Positions 52,077 to 61,330 of a DNA stretch of 64,000 bases are shown piece after piece. The notes under the pieces are model-generated. The model ran no database searches. It was not told the DNA's origin and was given only the letters and a program-made list of their open reading frames with translations. Made by a program: the position numbers and the translations under genes. This DNA is from Xenophilus sp. Marseille-Q4582 (GTDB taxonomy: Bacteria; Pseudomonadota; Gammaproteobacteria; Burkholderiales; Burkholderiaceae_C), in assembly GCF_916700565.1 (NCBI RefSeq), contig NZ_CAKAKO010000002.1, positions 372,001 to 436,000 on the forward strand. The letters run 5' to 3'. Positions within the stretch are counted from its first letter, which is position 1; every line of letters begins with the position of its first letter.

Positions 52077-52979
52077 TCAGGGGGCGGCAGGCTTCGGTGA
52101 CCAGCCCAGCCGCTCGAGCAAGGCCCGGGCCGCCGCCGGGGCCTTTTCCTTGGCGCCGTTGATGAAATAGACGAAGGTCGGCCGCTGCGCCGCCCACTGC
52201 GCCGCGCGTGCGGCCCAGTCGTCCAGCGCCGGCGGCGCATAGCCGGCCGGCTCCGTGGCCGAGGCCCGCATCAGCCGCGCATAGGCGATCGTTCCCTCGG
52301 GCTCCTCGAAGGAGGGGAACTGCTGCGCGTCGGTGAACACCGTGGACACGCCATGCTTGCGCGCCAGCGCCTGGTAGGCCGGCACGATGAAGCTGGCATG
52401 CCGCACGTCCATCACATGCTGCAGCGTGCGCGAGCCCGCCTTCCTGGGCAGCAGTTCGAGGAAGGCCTCGAAATCCTCGGCGTCGAAGGCCTTGGTGGGC
52501 ATGAACTGCCACACGATGGGGCCGAGCTTGGCGCCCAGCTCTTCCACGCCGCTGTCGATGAAGCGGCTGATCGATTCGCCGGCCGTGGCCAGCACCTTGC
52601 GGTTGGTGCTGAAGCGGCTGGCCTTGAGCGAGAAGACGAAGCCCTCGGGCGTCTCGTCGCGCCACTTGGCGAAGGTGGCCGGCTTGAAGGTGCTGTAGTA
52701 GGTGCCGTTGACCTCAATGGCCGTGAGCCGCCGGCTCGCATGCTGCAGCTCCTTGGCATGCGCCAGCCCGGGCGGGTAGAAGGTGCCGCGCCAGGGCTCG
52801 TAGGTCCAGCCGCCGATGCCCACGCGCACCGCAGGTGCGTGGGCCCGGGCCGGTGCGGCGTGCGCCAGGTCGTCCGCCGCGAGCGCGGGCGCCGAAGCCG
52901 CCTTGCGCGGCCGCTCGGGCGCGGCCTTGCGCGCGGCGACGGACTTCGACGGGGCAGGGCGCTTCGGGGCAGGACTCAC
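52077..52979 (-). CDS. DUF72 domain protein (YecE family)
   Basis: 300 residues. After a basic Ala/Pro-rich 55-residue extension comes the DUF72 TIM-barrel: VRVGIGGWTYEPWRGTFYPP, LTAIEVNGTYYSTFKPATFA, FVFSLKASRFSTNRKVL, LGPIVWQFMP and PTFVYFINGAKEKAP. The family is widespread with no defined reaction. GTG at 52979 with GGAG upstream is the best start; a GTG at 53003 would add eight residues. It stands alone, convergent with bactofilin. Confidence 0.87.
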   Translation of the reverse strand: MSPAPKRPAPSKSVAARKAAPERPRKAASAPALAADDLAHAAPARAHAPAVRVGIGGWTYEPWRGTFYPPGLAHAKELQHASRRLTAIEVNGTYYSTFKPATFAKWRDETPEGFVFSLKASRFSTNRKVLATAGESISRFIDSGVEELGAKLGPIVWQFMPTKAFDAEDFEAFLELLPRKAGSRTLQHVMDVRHASFIVPAYQALARKHGVSTVFTDAQQFPSFEEPEGTIAYARLMRASATEPAGYAPPALDDWAARAAQWAAQRPTFVYFINGAKEKAPAAARALLERLGWSPKPAAP

Positions 52980-53081
52980 GGCGGACGCTCCAGGATGTAA
53001 CACCCCACTCTACGCGCCCGCGCCCGAAGGCGCAAAATGTCCGCACGCCTGGTTCCTTCCTTCGTGCGGAGATCCCCACCG

Positions 53082-54581
53082 ATGAACGCCCCCCTGCACC
53101 GCGAAATGCCCGCCGCCCTGCTTGATGCCGAACGCACCCTGGCCGATGTCACGGCCCAGTGGGACCGTGACATCGTGCGCCAGCTCACCGACTACATCGC
53201 CATCCCGGCCAAGTCGCCGGGCTTCGACGCCGACTGGGCCGCGCATGGCCACCTCGAGACCGTGCTCCGCAATGCCGCGCAATGGGTCGAGGCGCAGAAA
53301 GTCGAAGGCCTGAAGCTGGAGATCGTGCGGCTGGAAGGCCGCACGCCGGTGCTCTTCTTCGAGGTGCCGGCCAGCGGCACGACCCTGACCGACACCGTGC
53401 TGATGTACGGCCACCTGGACAAGCAGCCCGAGTTCACGGGCTGGCGCAACGACCTCGGCCCCTGGACGCCCAAGTACGAGGACGGCAAGCTCTATGGCCG
53501 CGGCGGCGCCGACGACGGCTACGCGGTCTACGCCAGCCTGGCGGCCGTGCAGGCGCTCAAGGCGCAGGGCGCGGCGCATCCGCGCATCGTCGGCCTGATC
53601 GAGACCTGCGAAGAGTCCGGCTCCTACGATCTGCTGCCCTATGTGGACGCGCTGCGTCCGCGCCTGGGCAACGTGGCGCTCGTGATCTGCCTGGACTCGG
53701 GCGCGGGCAACTACGACCAGCTGTGGCTCACGACCTCGCTGCGCGGGCTGGCCGGCGGCACGCTGAAGGTGGAGATCCTCACCGAAGGCATCCATTCCGG
53801 CGACGCCTCGGGCCTGGTGCCGTCGAGCTTCCGCATCATGCGGCAGGTGCTGGACCGGCTCGAGGACAGCAAGACGGGCCGCCTGCTGCCCGCCAGCTTC
53901 CACTGCGAAGTGCCGGCCGACCGGCTGGCCCAGGCGCGCGCCACGGCCGCCATCCTGGGCGACGAGGTCTACAAGCGCTTTCCCTGGGCGCATTACGACT
54001 GCGGCGGCGCCACCACCTTCGCGCTGCCCACCACCACCGATCCGGTGGAGGCGCTGCTCAACCGCACCTGGAAGCCGACGCTCAGCGTGACGGGGGCCGA
54101 GGGCTTCCCGGCGCTCAAGGACGCCGGCAACGTGCTGCGCCCCTACACGGCCTTCAAGCTCTCGCTGCGCCTGCCGCCCCTGGTGGACGCGGCTTCGGTC
54201 ATGGCCGAACTCAAGACGCTGCTGGAAGACAACGCGCCCTACCAGGCCAGGATCACCTTCGACGGCAGCGGCGCCGCCACGGGCTGGAATGCGCCGGCGA
54301 TGGTGCCGTGGTTCGAGAACGCGCTGAACGCCGCCAGCCAGGCGCATTTCGGCGCGCCCTGCGGCTACATCGGCCAGGGCGGCACCATTCCGCTGATGAA
54401 CATGCTGAGCGCGGGCTTCCCGACGGCGCAGATGATGGTGTGCGGCGTGCTGGGGCCCAAGAGCAATGCGCACGGGCCCAACGAGTTCCTGCATGTGCCC
54501 TATGCCAAGAAGCTCACGGCGGCCGTGGCCGAAGTGATCGCGGCGCTGCCCGCGGCATCGCAGGATGCCCAGGCGGCCTGA
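53082..54581 (+). CDS. M20 family dipeptidase (cytosolic)
   Basis: 499-residue zinc dipeptidase of the carnosinase-like M20 branch. Metal ligands and base: VLMYGHLDKQPEF (His, Asp), GRGGADDGYAVYASL (bridging Asp), IETCEESGSYD (Glu base and Glu ligand), ICLDSGAGNYDQLW and the late His in AKKLTAAV-preceding ANGPNEFLH-type segment (AHGPNEFLHVPY). A dimerisation lid lies at about residues 215-390. No signal peptide. ATG 53082 has GGAGA upstream. The next gene on the opposite strand is also an M20 enzyme, but with a signal peptide. Confidence 0.9.
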   Translation: MNAPLHREMPAALLDAERTLADVTAQWDRDIVRQLTDYIAIPAKSPGFDADWAAHGHLETVLRNAAQWVEAQKVEGLKLEIVRLEGRTPVLFFEVPASGTTLTDTVLMYGHLDKQPEFTGWRNDLGPWTPKYEDGKLYGRGGADDGYAVYASLAAVQALKAQGAAHPRIVGLIETCEESGSYDLLPYVDALRPRLGNVALVICLDSGAGNYDQLWLTTSLRGLAGGTLKVEILTEGIHSGDASGLVPSSFRIMRQVLDRLEDSKTGRLLPASFHCEVPADRLAQARATAAILGDEVYKRFPWAHYDCGGATTFALPTTTDPVEALLNRTWKPTLSVTGAEGFPALKDAGNVLRPYTAFKLSLRLPPLVDAASVMAELKTLLEDNAPYQARITFDGSGAATGWNAPAMVPWFENALNAASQAHFGAPCGYIGQGGTIPLMNMLSAGFPTAQMMVCGVLGPKSNAHGPNEFLHVPYAKKLTAAVAEVIAALPAASQDAQAA

Positions 54582-54591
54582 AGCTCAGCGC

Positions 54592-54623
54592 CAAAAAAAC
54601 AAAAACCGGGCCTGCGGGCCCGG
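54592..54623 (-). terminator. Rho-independent terminator of the exported M20 peptidase gene
   Basis: CCGGGCC (54606-54612), loop TGCG, GGCCCGG (54617-54623); on the minus strand the T-rich run TTTTTGTTTTTTT follows (54605-54593). It may also act on the convergent plus-strand peptidase transcript. The remaining gap to 54886 holds only GC-rich sequence in which nothing was recognised. Confidence 0.85.
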
Positions 54624-54886
54624 CGGGCGCCCCCGCTGCCGGTGCCCCTTCTTCAAGAGGCCCGGCAGGCTCCCCGGGGGCGCTGGCCGCGGGCGCATGC
54701 GGCATCGCATGCCGCCTCCTTCCTTCCCTCCCTGCATGCTTGCGCCGGGCCATCGCGTTGCCGGTCCACAGACGGCCGGGGCGCGGGCGCAAGCTGCTGG
54801 CCGCGTGTGACAGTGGGCGGATTGTTCTGCAGGGCCGCGCGCACAGCCAGGGCCGCGTGCCGCGGAGCGGCCCGATGTGTGACCAA

Positions 54887-56251
54887 TTATTTCGCCGTTG
54901 GCGCACGTTTCTCCAGCAGCGGCTGGGTCAGGCCCTGCACGCCGACCAGGCCCAGCACCGTCACCAGCGAGTTCTGCGCGCCTTTCCAGCCGTCCGTCAG
55001 GTCGATCCACTCGCTGAGTGCATGGAAGCCGCCGGTCTTGCCGCCGCCGCCGATGACGATGGCCGGGATGCCCAGCGACATCGGCACGTTGGCGTCGGTG
55101 CTGGCGCCCGTGAGCAGCGTCTTGTGGCCGAAGGCCGCATTGGCGCGCGTGGCGGCCTCGACGATCACCGAATCGGCCGGCGTGCGGCCGCCCGGGCGAT
55201 CGCCGATCAGCTTCTTTTCCACATGCAGCGTGTTCACGTTCCAGCGCTTGTTCTCCTCGGCCACCGCCTCGTCGATGGCGGCCAGGATCTTCTGTTCGGT
55301 CTCCAGCAGCGGGCCCATCTGGTCGGAGCGGATGTCGACCGCCATCTTCGCGCTGGGGGCGATGGTGTTCACGGACGTGCCGCCGCCCACCGTGCCCACC
55401 GTGAAGGTGGTCTTGGGGAAGGTGGGTGTCTTCACCTCGGCGATCTTGGCGATGGCGCGGCCCATGCCATGGATGGCGCTGGGCACCTGGCCGAAGGCCG
55501 CGTAGCTGTGGCCGCCCGGGCCCTTGAAGCTCACTTCGTAGCGATGGCTGGCCGTGCCCAGCACCAGCACCGTCCCGTCGGGCGCGGGCTCCAGGCCCAC
55601 CATGCCGTCGATGTCCTTGTGCTGCGCGAACAGGTGCTTCATGCCGCGCAGGTTGCCCAGTTCCTCTTCGCCCACGTTGCCGACAAACAGCAGGTCGCCC
55701 ACGGTCTGCACCTTCTGGTCGTTGAGCACCTTGAGCCAGGACAGCAGCACCGCCAGGCCGCGCGTGTTGTCCGAGATGCCGGGCGCGTAGAGGCGGCCGT
55801 CGCGCTCCTTCACCGTCACGTCGGTGCCTTCGGGAAACACCGTGTCCAGGTGGGCCGAGATCAGCAGCTTCGGTCCACTTCCTCCTGGTCCTCCCGTGCC
55901 CTTGCGCAGGCCCACCACATTGCCTTCGGCGTCGATGTGCGCGTCCGGCAGGCCCAGTGCCTTCAGGCGCGCGAGGAAGGCCTCGGCCCGCTTCTGTTCC
56001 TTGAAGGGCGGCGCCGGAATCTCGGTCAGCAGCTTCAGGTCCTCGATGGAGCGTGCATGGTCGGCCTTCACCGCTTCCAGCAACTGCTGGATCTGCGGCG
56101 CGGCCATCAGCTGCGTGTAGGCCTGGTCGATGGCCGGGCGCACGTGGGCGGGCGTGGGCGCCACGGCCTGCGCGAAAGCGCTGCCGGTGCAGGCGAGCAG
56201 GGCGGCCGCGGCCACCGAGGTCAGGAAACGGGAGGTCGAAAGAGCGGGCAT
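54887..56251 (-). CDS. Exported M20 family metallopeptidase
   Basis: 454 residues with a signal peptide (RFLTSVAAAALLACTGSAFA, cleavage after AFA or AQA), so periplasmic. M20 zinc site: LLISAHLDTVFPEG, GISDNTRGLAVLLSW, VGNVGEEELGNLRG (Glu base) and LEPAPDGTVLV; the late histidine in GGFHALSEWIDLTD. VGTVGGGTSVNTIAP belongs to the dimerisation domain. It resembles peptidase-T-like or aminoacylase-type members; the substrate is unknown. It is divergent from a LysR regulator gene with a shared 197-nt promoter region. Confidence 0.9.
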   Translation of the reverse strand: MPALSTSRFLTSVAAAALLACTGSAFAQAVAPTPAHVRPAIDQAYTQLMAAPQIQQLLEAVKADHARSIEDLKLLTEIPAPPFKEQKRAEAFLARLKALGLPDAHIDAEGNVVGLRKGTGGPGGSGPKLLISAHLDTVFPEGTDVTVKERDGRLYAPGISDNTRGLAVLLSWLKVLNDQKVQTVGDLLFVGNVGEEELGNLRGMKHLFAQHKDIDGMVGLEPAPDGTVLVLGTASHRYEVSFKGPGGHSYAAFGQVPSAIHGMGRAIAKIAEVKTPTFPKTTFTVGTVGGGTSVNTIAPSAKMAVDIRSDQMGPLLETEQKILAAIDEAVAEENKRWNVNTLHVEKKLIGDRPGGRTPADSVIVEAATRANAAFGHKTLLTGASTDANVPMSLGIPAIVIGGGGKTGGFHALSEWIDLTDGWKGAQNSLVTVLGLVGVQGLTQPLLEKRAPTAK

Positions 56252-56363
56252 GGCGCGTGTGCGAGGAATGAACGGGACCGGCCGAACCGCCACAGGGCTG
56301 TGGCAGCGGTGGCCGCCGGCCATTGTGGCGAGCGCCGCGCGGCCTGCCTCGGCGTTAATCTCG

Positions 56364-56390
56364 GCGGCTGACAGTTTTTCTGACAGCCGC
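56364..56390. promoter_or_regulatory. Dyad/direct-repeat element between M20 peptidase and LysR genes
   Basis: GCGGCTG (56364-56370) and CAGCCGC (56384-56390) are inverted, and CTGACAG occurs twice as a direct repeat around a TTTTT core (56368-56386). It lies 58-85 nt before the LysR start and 113 nt before the peptidase start, where a LysR-type autoregulatory site is expected. Confidence 0.5.
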
Positions 56391-56448
56391 CCGCCCCGCC
56401 CGCCGTGCGTCCTGGCGCGCGGCCCGGTCGCCCGGCCTTTCCTTCGCC

Positions 56449-57342
56449 ATGCCCCGCCATCTTCCCAGCACACGTGCCCTGCAGATCTTCGATGCCGTCG
56501 CGCGCCACCATGGCCTGAGCCGCGCCGCCGACGAGCTGTGCCTGACCCACAGCGCCATCAGCCAGCAGCTGCGCGGACTGGAGGCGCAGCTGGGCGTGCG
56601 TCTGCTGCAACGCGGTGCGCGCGGCACCACGCTCACCGACGCCGGCCGGCGCTACCACGCGCAGGTGGCCGCCGACCTGCTGCGGCTGGAGAACCACACG
56701 CTGGACGCCATGTCGCAGCGCCCCGATGGCGCGCGCCTGATCGTGGGCGCCGTGCCCGTGCTGGCCGAGCGCTGGCTGCTGCCGCGCCTGCCGGCCTTCC
56801 TGGCGCGGCACCCGGCCTGCAGCGTGCACCTGAAGGTCTTTCCCACGCGGGTCTACATGGACGAGCTGCCCTACGACATCGGCCTGCAGTACGACGACGC
56901 CAGCTGGCCGGGTGCGCAGGTGCGGCCGCTGATGCGCGAGCGCTGCGTGGTGGTGTGCGCGCCGCAGTCGCGCTGGCGCCCCGCGCTGGCGCGGCGCGAC
57001 TTCCGCCAGGTCCCGCTGCTGCAGCTCAGTTCGCGCCTGGGCGCGTGGGAGGCCTGGTTCGCGCAGGCCGGCATCGTGCGCCGCCCGGCCAATGCACTCA
57101 GCGGCCACCGCTTCGACCTGTTCTCCATGCTCATCGAGGGGGTGCGCGCCGACCTGGGCGTGGGCCTGGTGCCGCACTACTGCGTGGAGCGCGAACTGCG
57201 CAGCGGCGAGCTGCTGCAGGCCCATGCGCAGGAAGGGCGCACGGGCATCGGCTACAGCCTGTTCCTGGCGCCGCACACCGCCGGGGAGGCACTGGCGGGC
57301 GCGTTCGTCCAATGGCTGGAAGAGGTGGCCGCATCGCCATGA
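56449..57342 (+). CDS. LysR family transcriptional regulator (GcvA-like)
   Basis: 297 residues. N-terminal winged helix with the GcvA-like start LPSTRALQIFDAVARHHGLS, DELCLTHSAISQQLRGLEAQ and GVRLLQRGARGTTLTDAGR; the rest is the periplasmic-binding-like effector domain (RLIVGAVPVLAERWLLPRLP onward). The ATG at 56449 matches the conserved start. Divergent from the exported M20 peptidase, which is its likely target. Confidence 0.9.
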   Translation: MPRHLPSTRALQIFDAVARHHGLSRAADELCLTHSAISQQLRGLEAQLGVRLLQRGARGTTLTDAGRRYHAQVAADLLRLENHTLDAMSQRPDGARLIVGAVPVLAERWLLPRLPAFLARHPACSVHLKVFPTRVYMDELPYDIGLQYDDASWPGAQVRPLMRERCVVVCAPQSRWRPALARRDFRQVPLLQLSSRLGAWEAWFAQAGIVRRPANALSGHRFDLFSMLIEGVRADLGVGLVPHYCVERELRSGELLQAHAQEGRTGIGYSLFLAPHTAGEALAGAFVQWLEEVAASP

Positions 57343-57430
57343 GCGCGGCGGCAAGCGTGCCGGCGAAGGTCTGGCGGCGGCACGGCCGCCGAGGCTTGCC
57401 GCCGCCGTCCGGCCACGCGGGCCCGGCCGC

Positions 57431-58273
57431 TTACAGGCGCCCCAGCCGCTGCGAGATCTCGCGTGCGCAGGCCTGCAGCTCGCGCGCCACGGCGCCCGAC
57501 CAGCGGCTGTCGAAAGTGGCATCCGGGCCGATCGCGACCAGCGCCAGCACCATCGCGCCCGCGGGCTCGAACACGGGCGCGGCCATGCCGCTGATACCGG
57601 CCACGATCTCGCCTTCGGAGCGGCTCAGGCCGCGCGCGCGCACCTCGGCCATCTGGGCCTCGAAGGCGGCCCATTCGGGCACGGGCTGCGCGGCGGGCAT
57701 GCCGGCCGCCGGCGCATGGCCGGCCTGCGCGTCGTGCGCGGCGCGGCGGCGGTCGTCTTCCAGCCGCGCGCGCACCACGGCCGGGTCGAGGTAGGCGCCG
57801 AAGAGCCGGCCCGAGGCCGTGTGCGCCAGCGAGAACACGGTGCCGTGCCGCAGCGTCACGCGCAGCGGCGTGTCGGCTTCGGCAATGCGCACGATGGTGG
57901 CGCCGCGCTCGCCCCACACGGCCAGCGCCACCGTGTGGCCCAGCGCCTGCGCCAGCGGCGCCAGCAGCGGCGTGGCGGCCTGCACCGGGTCGGCCTGCTG
58001 CAGGCCGATCAGCCCCAGCTGCACGGCCAGCGGCCCCAGCCGGTAGCGGCCGCTCGCGCCGTCCTGCGCCACCAGGCCGATGCGCCCGAAACTCACCATG
58101 TACGGATGCGCCTTGGCCGCGCTCATGTCGGCCTCGCGCGCCAGGTCCTTGAGCGCCATTGGCCGGCCATGGTGCACCAGGGCCTGCAGCAGCTGGCCGC
58201 CCACCTCGATGCTCTGGATGCCGCGCTGCAGGCGGTCGGCATCGGGCGGTGTCGCAGCGTTCTTTTCGTTCAT
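57431..58273 (-). CDS. IclR family regulator, probable control of hmgA-fahA
   Basis: 280 residues. N-terminal winged helix (LQRGIQSIEVGGQLLQALVH, PMALKDLAREADMSAAKAHP), then the IclR ligand domain (about 95-280) with LGHTVALAVWGERGATIVRI and SEGEIVAGISGMAAPVF. A 25-residue insertion rich in Arg/Ala/Pro (RRRAAHDAQAGHAPAAGMP) sits in the middle. ATG 58273 is used; a GTG 18 nt upstream is possible. Divergent from hmgA, like HmgR-type repressors of the homogentisate pathway; converges on the LysR gene. Confidence 0.88.
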   Translation of the reverse strand: MNEKNAATPPDADRLQRGIQSIEVGGQLLQALVHHGRPMALKDLAREADMSAAKAHPYMVSFGRIGLVAQDGASGRYRLGPLAVQLGLIGLQQADPVQAATPLLAPLAQALGHTVALAVWGERGATIVRIAEADTPLRVTLRHGTVFSLAHTASGRLFGAYLDPAVVRARLEDDRRRAAHDAQAGHAPAAGMPAAQPVPEWAAFEAQMAEVRARGLSRSEGEIVAGISGMAAPVFEPAGAMVLALVAIGPDATFDSRWSGAVARELQACAREISQRLGRL

Positions 58274-58349
58274 GGCGAATGCATTAGACACGATGGCGCG
58301 TGCGCACTACACTTCGAGTTGTTAGATTTAGACGAACTGATTTGCTAAA

Positions 58350-58361
58350 AACGAATTCGTT
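58350..58361. promoter_or_regulatory. 12-bp perfect palindrome, probable IclR operator at hmgA
   Basis: AACGAATTCGTT is fully self-complementary and lies in an AT-rich segment, out of character for the region, 77 nt from the IclR start and 99 nt from the hmgA start. Placement and symmetry fit a regulator dimer site controlling both genes. Confidence 0.5.
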
Positions 58362-58459
58362 CGAGCACTCCCCGATGGCGAGAATGGCCAGCGAGGCGTG
58401 GAGACAACCCGGCCGCCCCCGCTGAGCGCGAGGCGGCTCCCAGAGGCAAAGGAATTTCC

Positions 58460-59773
58460 ATGAGCAGCAGCGACACCGCTTCCTCTTCCCTGCGCTACCA
58501 GAGCGGCTTCGGCAACGAGTACGCCACCGAGGCCGTGCCCGGCGCCCTGCCGCAGGGCCGCAACAGCCCGCAGCGCGCGCCCTTCGACCTGTACCCGGAG
58601 CTGATCTCGGGCACGGCTTTCACCGCGCCGCGCCACGAGAACCGCCGCACCTGGATGTACCGCCGCCAGCCTTCGGTGGTGGCCGGCCGCTACCAGCCCT
58701 ATGCGCAGCCGCTGTGGACCACCGGTGGCGATCGACACGCCGCGCTGGCGCCCGAGCCGCTGCGCTGGCACCCGATTCCCTTCGAGGCCGGCGCGGAGGC
58801 CGACTTCGTCGACGGCATGCGCACCCTGGCCGCCAACGGCGATGCCGATGCGCAGAGCGGCGTGGGCGCGCTGGTCTACCTGGCCACGAAGTCCATGGGC
58901 CGCCGGGCTTTCGTCAATGCCGACGCCGAACTGCTGCTGGTGCCGCAGCAGGGTGGCCTGCGCATCACGACCGAGCTGGGCCTGCTGGAGGTCAAGCCCG
59001 GCGAGATCGCCGTGCTGCCGCGCGGCCTGGCCTTCAAGGTCGACCTGCTCGACGGCCCCGCCCGCGGCTATGTCTGCGAAAACTATGGCGCCCAGTTCCG
59101 CCTGCCCGAACTGGGCCCCATCGGCTCCAACGGCCTGGCCAATGCGCGCGACTTCCTCGCGCCCGTGGCGGCCTACGAACAGGAAGCGGGCGCCTACGAG
59201 CTGATCAAGAAGTTCGGCGGCCGCTTCTGGCGCGCGCCGGCCAAGGCCACGCCCTTCAACGTCGTGGCCTGGCACGGCAACCTGGCGCCGGTGAAGTACG
59301 ACACCGTCAACTTCATGACCATCGGCTCGATCAGCTTCGACCACCCGGACCCTTCCATCTTCACCGTGCTCACCTCGCCCAGCGACACGCCCGGCACGGC
59401 CAACTGCGACTTCGTCATCTTCCCGCCGCGCTGGCTGGTGATGGAAGACACCTTCCGTCCGCCCTGGTACCACCGCAACCTCATGAGCGAGTTCATGGGC
59501 CTGGTCTACGGCGAGTACGACGCCAAGCCGGGCGGCTTCAAGCCCGGCGGGGCCAGCCTGCACAATGCCATGGTGCCGCACGGCCCCGACGAGGAGGCTT
59601 TCGAGAAGGCCTCCTCGGTGGACCTGAAGCCGCAGAAGCTGGACAACACCCTGGCCTTCATGTTCGAAAGCCGCTACCGCTTCATCCCCACTGCGTTCGC
59701 GATGAACACCGCGCCGCTGGACCACGACTACGCCGACTGCTGGGCGGGGCTCAAGGACAAATTCACCGCCTGA
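58460..59773 (+). CDS. hmgA: Homogentisate 1,2-dioxygenase
   Basis: Fe(II) ring-cleaving enzyme converting homogentisate to maleylacetoacetate in tyrosine/phenylalanine degradation. 437 residues, standard length. [19 protein letters not shown] at the N-terminus and [39 protein letters not shown], the metal-ligand region [18 protein letters not shown] and the C-terminal [12 protein letters not shown] are diagnostic. First gene of the operon with fahA, 32 nt apart; GGCAAAGGA precedes the ATG. Confidence 0.96.
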   Translation: MSSSDTASSSLRYQSGFGNEYATEAVPGALPQGRNSPQRAPFDLYPELISGTAFTAPRHENRRTWMYRRQPSVVAGRYQPYAQPLWTTGGDRHAALAPEPLRWHPIPFEAGAEADFVDGMRTLAANGDADAQSGVGALVYLATKSMGRRAFVNADAELLLVPQQGGLRITTELGLLEVKPGEIAVLPRGLAFKVDLLDGPARGYVCENYGAQFRLPELGPIGSNGLANARDFLAPVAAYEQEAGAYELIKKFGGRFWRAPAKATPFNVVAWHGNLAPVKYDTVNFMTIGSISFDHPDPSIFTVLTSPSDTPGTANCDFVIFPPRWLVMEDTFRPPWYHRNLMSEFMGLVYGEYDAKPGGFKPGGASLHNAMVPHGPDEEAFEKASSVDLKPQKLDNTLAFMFESRYRFIPTAFAMNTAPLDHDYADCWAGLKDKFTA

Positions 59774-59805
59774 GCCCTTCGCCGCCTGAACGAGAGAGAC
59801 CTTCC

Positions 59806-61086
59806 ATGACCTACCCCCTCGACGCCACCCACGACGCCCAGCGCCAAAGCTGGGTGGAATCCGCCAACGCCGCCGGTTGCGACTTCCCGATCCAGAACCT
59901 GCCTTTCGGGCGCTTTCGCGCCGCGGGCAGCACCGACGCCTTCCGCATCGGCGTGGCCATCGGCGACCAGGTGCTGGACCTGCGCGCCGCGGGCCTGATC
60001 GACACCAACGACATGAACGCGCTGATGGCCGCCATGCCGGCCGAGCGCCGGGCGCTGCGCCAGAAGATCTCCGACGGCCTGGCGAAAGACAAGGAAGGCA
60101 GTGCCCAGCAGGCGGCCTGGGCGAAGGCCCTGCTGCCGCAGGCGCAGGCGGAATACACCGTGCCCTGCCGCGTGGGCGACTACACCGACTTCTACACCGG
60201 CATCCACCATGCCACCACCATCGGCAAGCTGTTCCGCCCCGACCAGCCGCTGATGCCCAACTACAAGTGGGTGCCCATCGGCTACCACGGCCGCGCCAGC
60301 TCCATCGTCGTGAGCGGCCAGTCCTTCAAGCGCCCGCAGGGCCAGACCAAGGCGCCCGATGCCGCCGAACCCAGCTTCGGCCCCTGCAGGCGCCTGGACT
60401 ACGAACTGGAACTGGGCTTTTACATCGGCCCCGGCAACGCGCTGGGCAGTGCCATCGGCATCGACGATGCCGAGGCACACCTCTTTGGCGTCGGCCTGTT
60501 CAACGACTGGTCGGCGCGCGACCTGCAGGCCTGGGAGTACCAGCCGCTGGGCCCCTTCCTGGCCAAGAACTTCGCCTCCACCGTCTCGCCCTGGATCGTG
60601 ACCATGGAAGCGCTGGCGCCCTTCCGCGCGCCCTTCACGCGGCCCGAAGGCGACCCGCAGCCGCTGCCCTACCTGGACGGCGAAGCCAACCGCCAGCAGG
60701 GCCAGCTGGACATCACGCTCGAGGTCTATCTGCAGACCGCCAAGATGCGCGCCGACGGGGCCGCACCCGCGCGCCTCACGCACGGCCGGGTGACCGAGGC
60801 CGCCTACTGGACCGCCGCGCAGCTGGTCGCGCACCACACCGTGAACGGCTGCAATCTGCAGCCCGGCGACTTGCTGGGCTCGGGCACGCTGTCGGGCCCC
60901 ACGCCGGATGCGGCCGGCTCGCTGATGGAGCTCACGCTCGGCGGCAAGCAGGCCATCGCCTTGCCCAACGGCGAGCAGCGCACCTTCCTGCAGGACGGCG
61001 ACACGCTGATCCTGCGCGGCTGGTGCGAGCGCGAAGGCGCCGTGCGCATCGGCTTCGGCGAGGCCAGCGGCACCGTGGTCGGCTGA
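59806..61086 (+). CDS. fahA: Fumarylacetoacetase
   Basis: Hydrolyses fumarylacetoacetate to fumarate and acetoacetate, the last step of the homogentisate pathway. 426 residues with the two-domain FAH structure: SWVESANAAGCDFPIQNLPF, the metal/active-site region DYTDFYTGIHHATTIGKLF, LDYELELGFYIGPGN (Glu ligands) and GLFNDWSARDLQAWEYQPLG, LAKNFASTVSPWIVT. The isomerase (maiA) for the middle step is not in the window. Followed by a strong terminator. Confidence 0.96.
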   Translation: MTYPLDATHDAQRQSWVESANAAGCDFPIQNLPFGRFRAAGSTDAFRIGVAIGDQVLDLRAAGLIDTNDMNALMAAMPAERRALRQKISDGLAKDKEGSAQQAAWAKALLPQAQAEYTVPCRVGDYTDFYTGIHHATTIGKLFRPDQPLMPNYKWVPIGYHGRASSIVVSGQSFKRPQGQTKAPDAAEPSFGPCRRLDYELELGFYIGPGNALGSAIGIDDAEAHLFGVGLFNDWSARDLQAWEYQPLGPFLAKNFASTVSPWIVTMEALAPFRAPFTRPEGDPQPLPYLDGEANRQQGQLDITLEVYLQTAKMRADGAAPARLTHGRVTEAAYWTAAQLVAHHTVNGCNLQPGDLLGSGTLSGPTPDAAGSLMELTLGGKQAIALPNGEQRTFLQDGDTLILRGWCEREGAVRIGFGEASGTVVG

Positions 61087-61114
61087 GTTCCCGGTCCGGC
61101 ACCGGCTCCCTGGC

Positions 61115-61146
61115 AGCCCCGCGGCTTCGGCCCCGGGGCTTTTTTG
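61115..61146 (+). terminator. Rho-independent terminator of hmgA-fahA
   Basis: AGCCCCG (61115-61121) pairs with CGGGGCT (61134-61140), with further G-C pairing possible in the loop, and TTTTTT covers 61140-61145. It lies 29 nt after the fahA stop. Confidence 0.85.
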
Positions 61147-61330
61147 CGCGGGCTCCGCGGCGCGATGGGCTGTGTCCGGCCCGTCCCACAGGGCCGTGCG
61201 CCCTGCACTGGCGCCGGGGCCGCCCCTGCACCGAGGCGCGGCGGGGCCCGGCCCCGGCCACAGTGGCGACTGCGTCGTTGCCTGGCACGCCCGGTGCAGC
61301 GAGGCCGCCCCGCCCCTCCACGGAGTTCCC

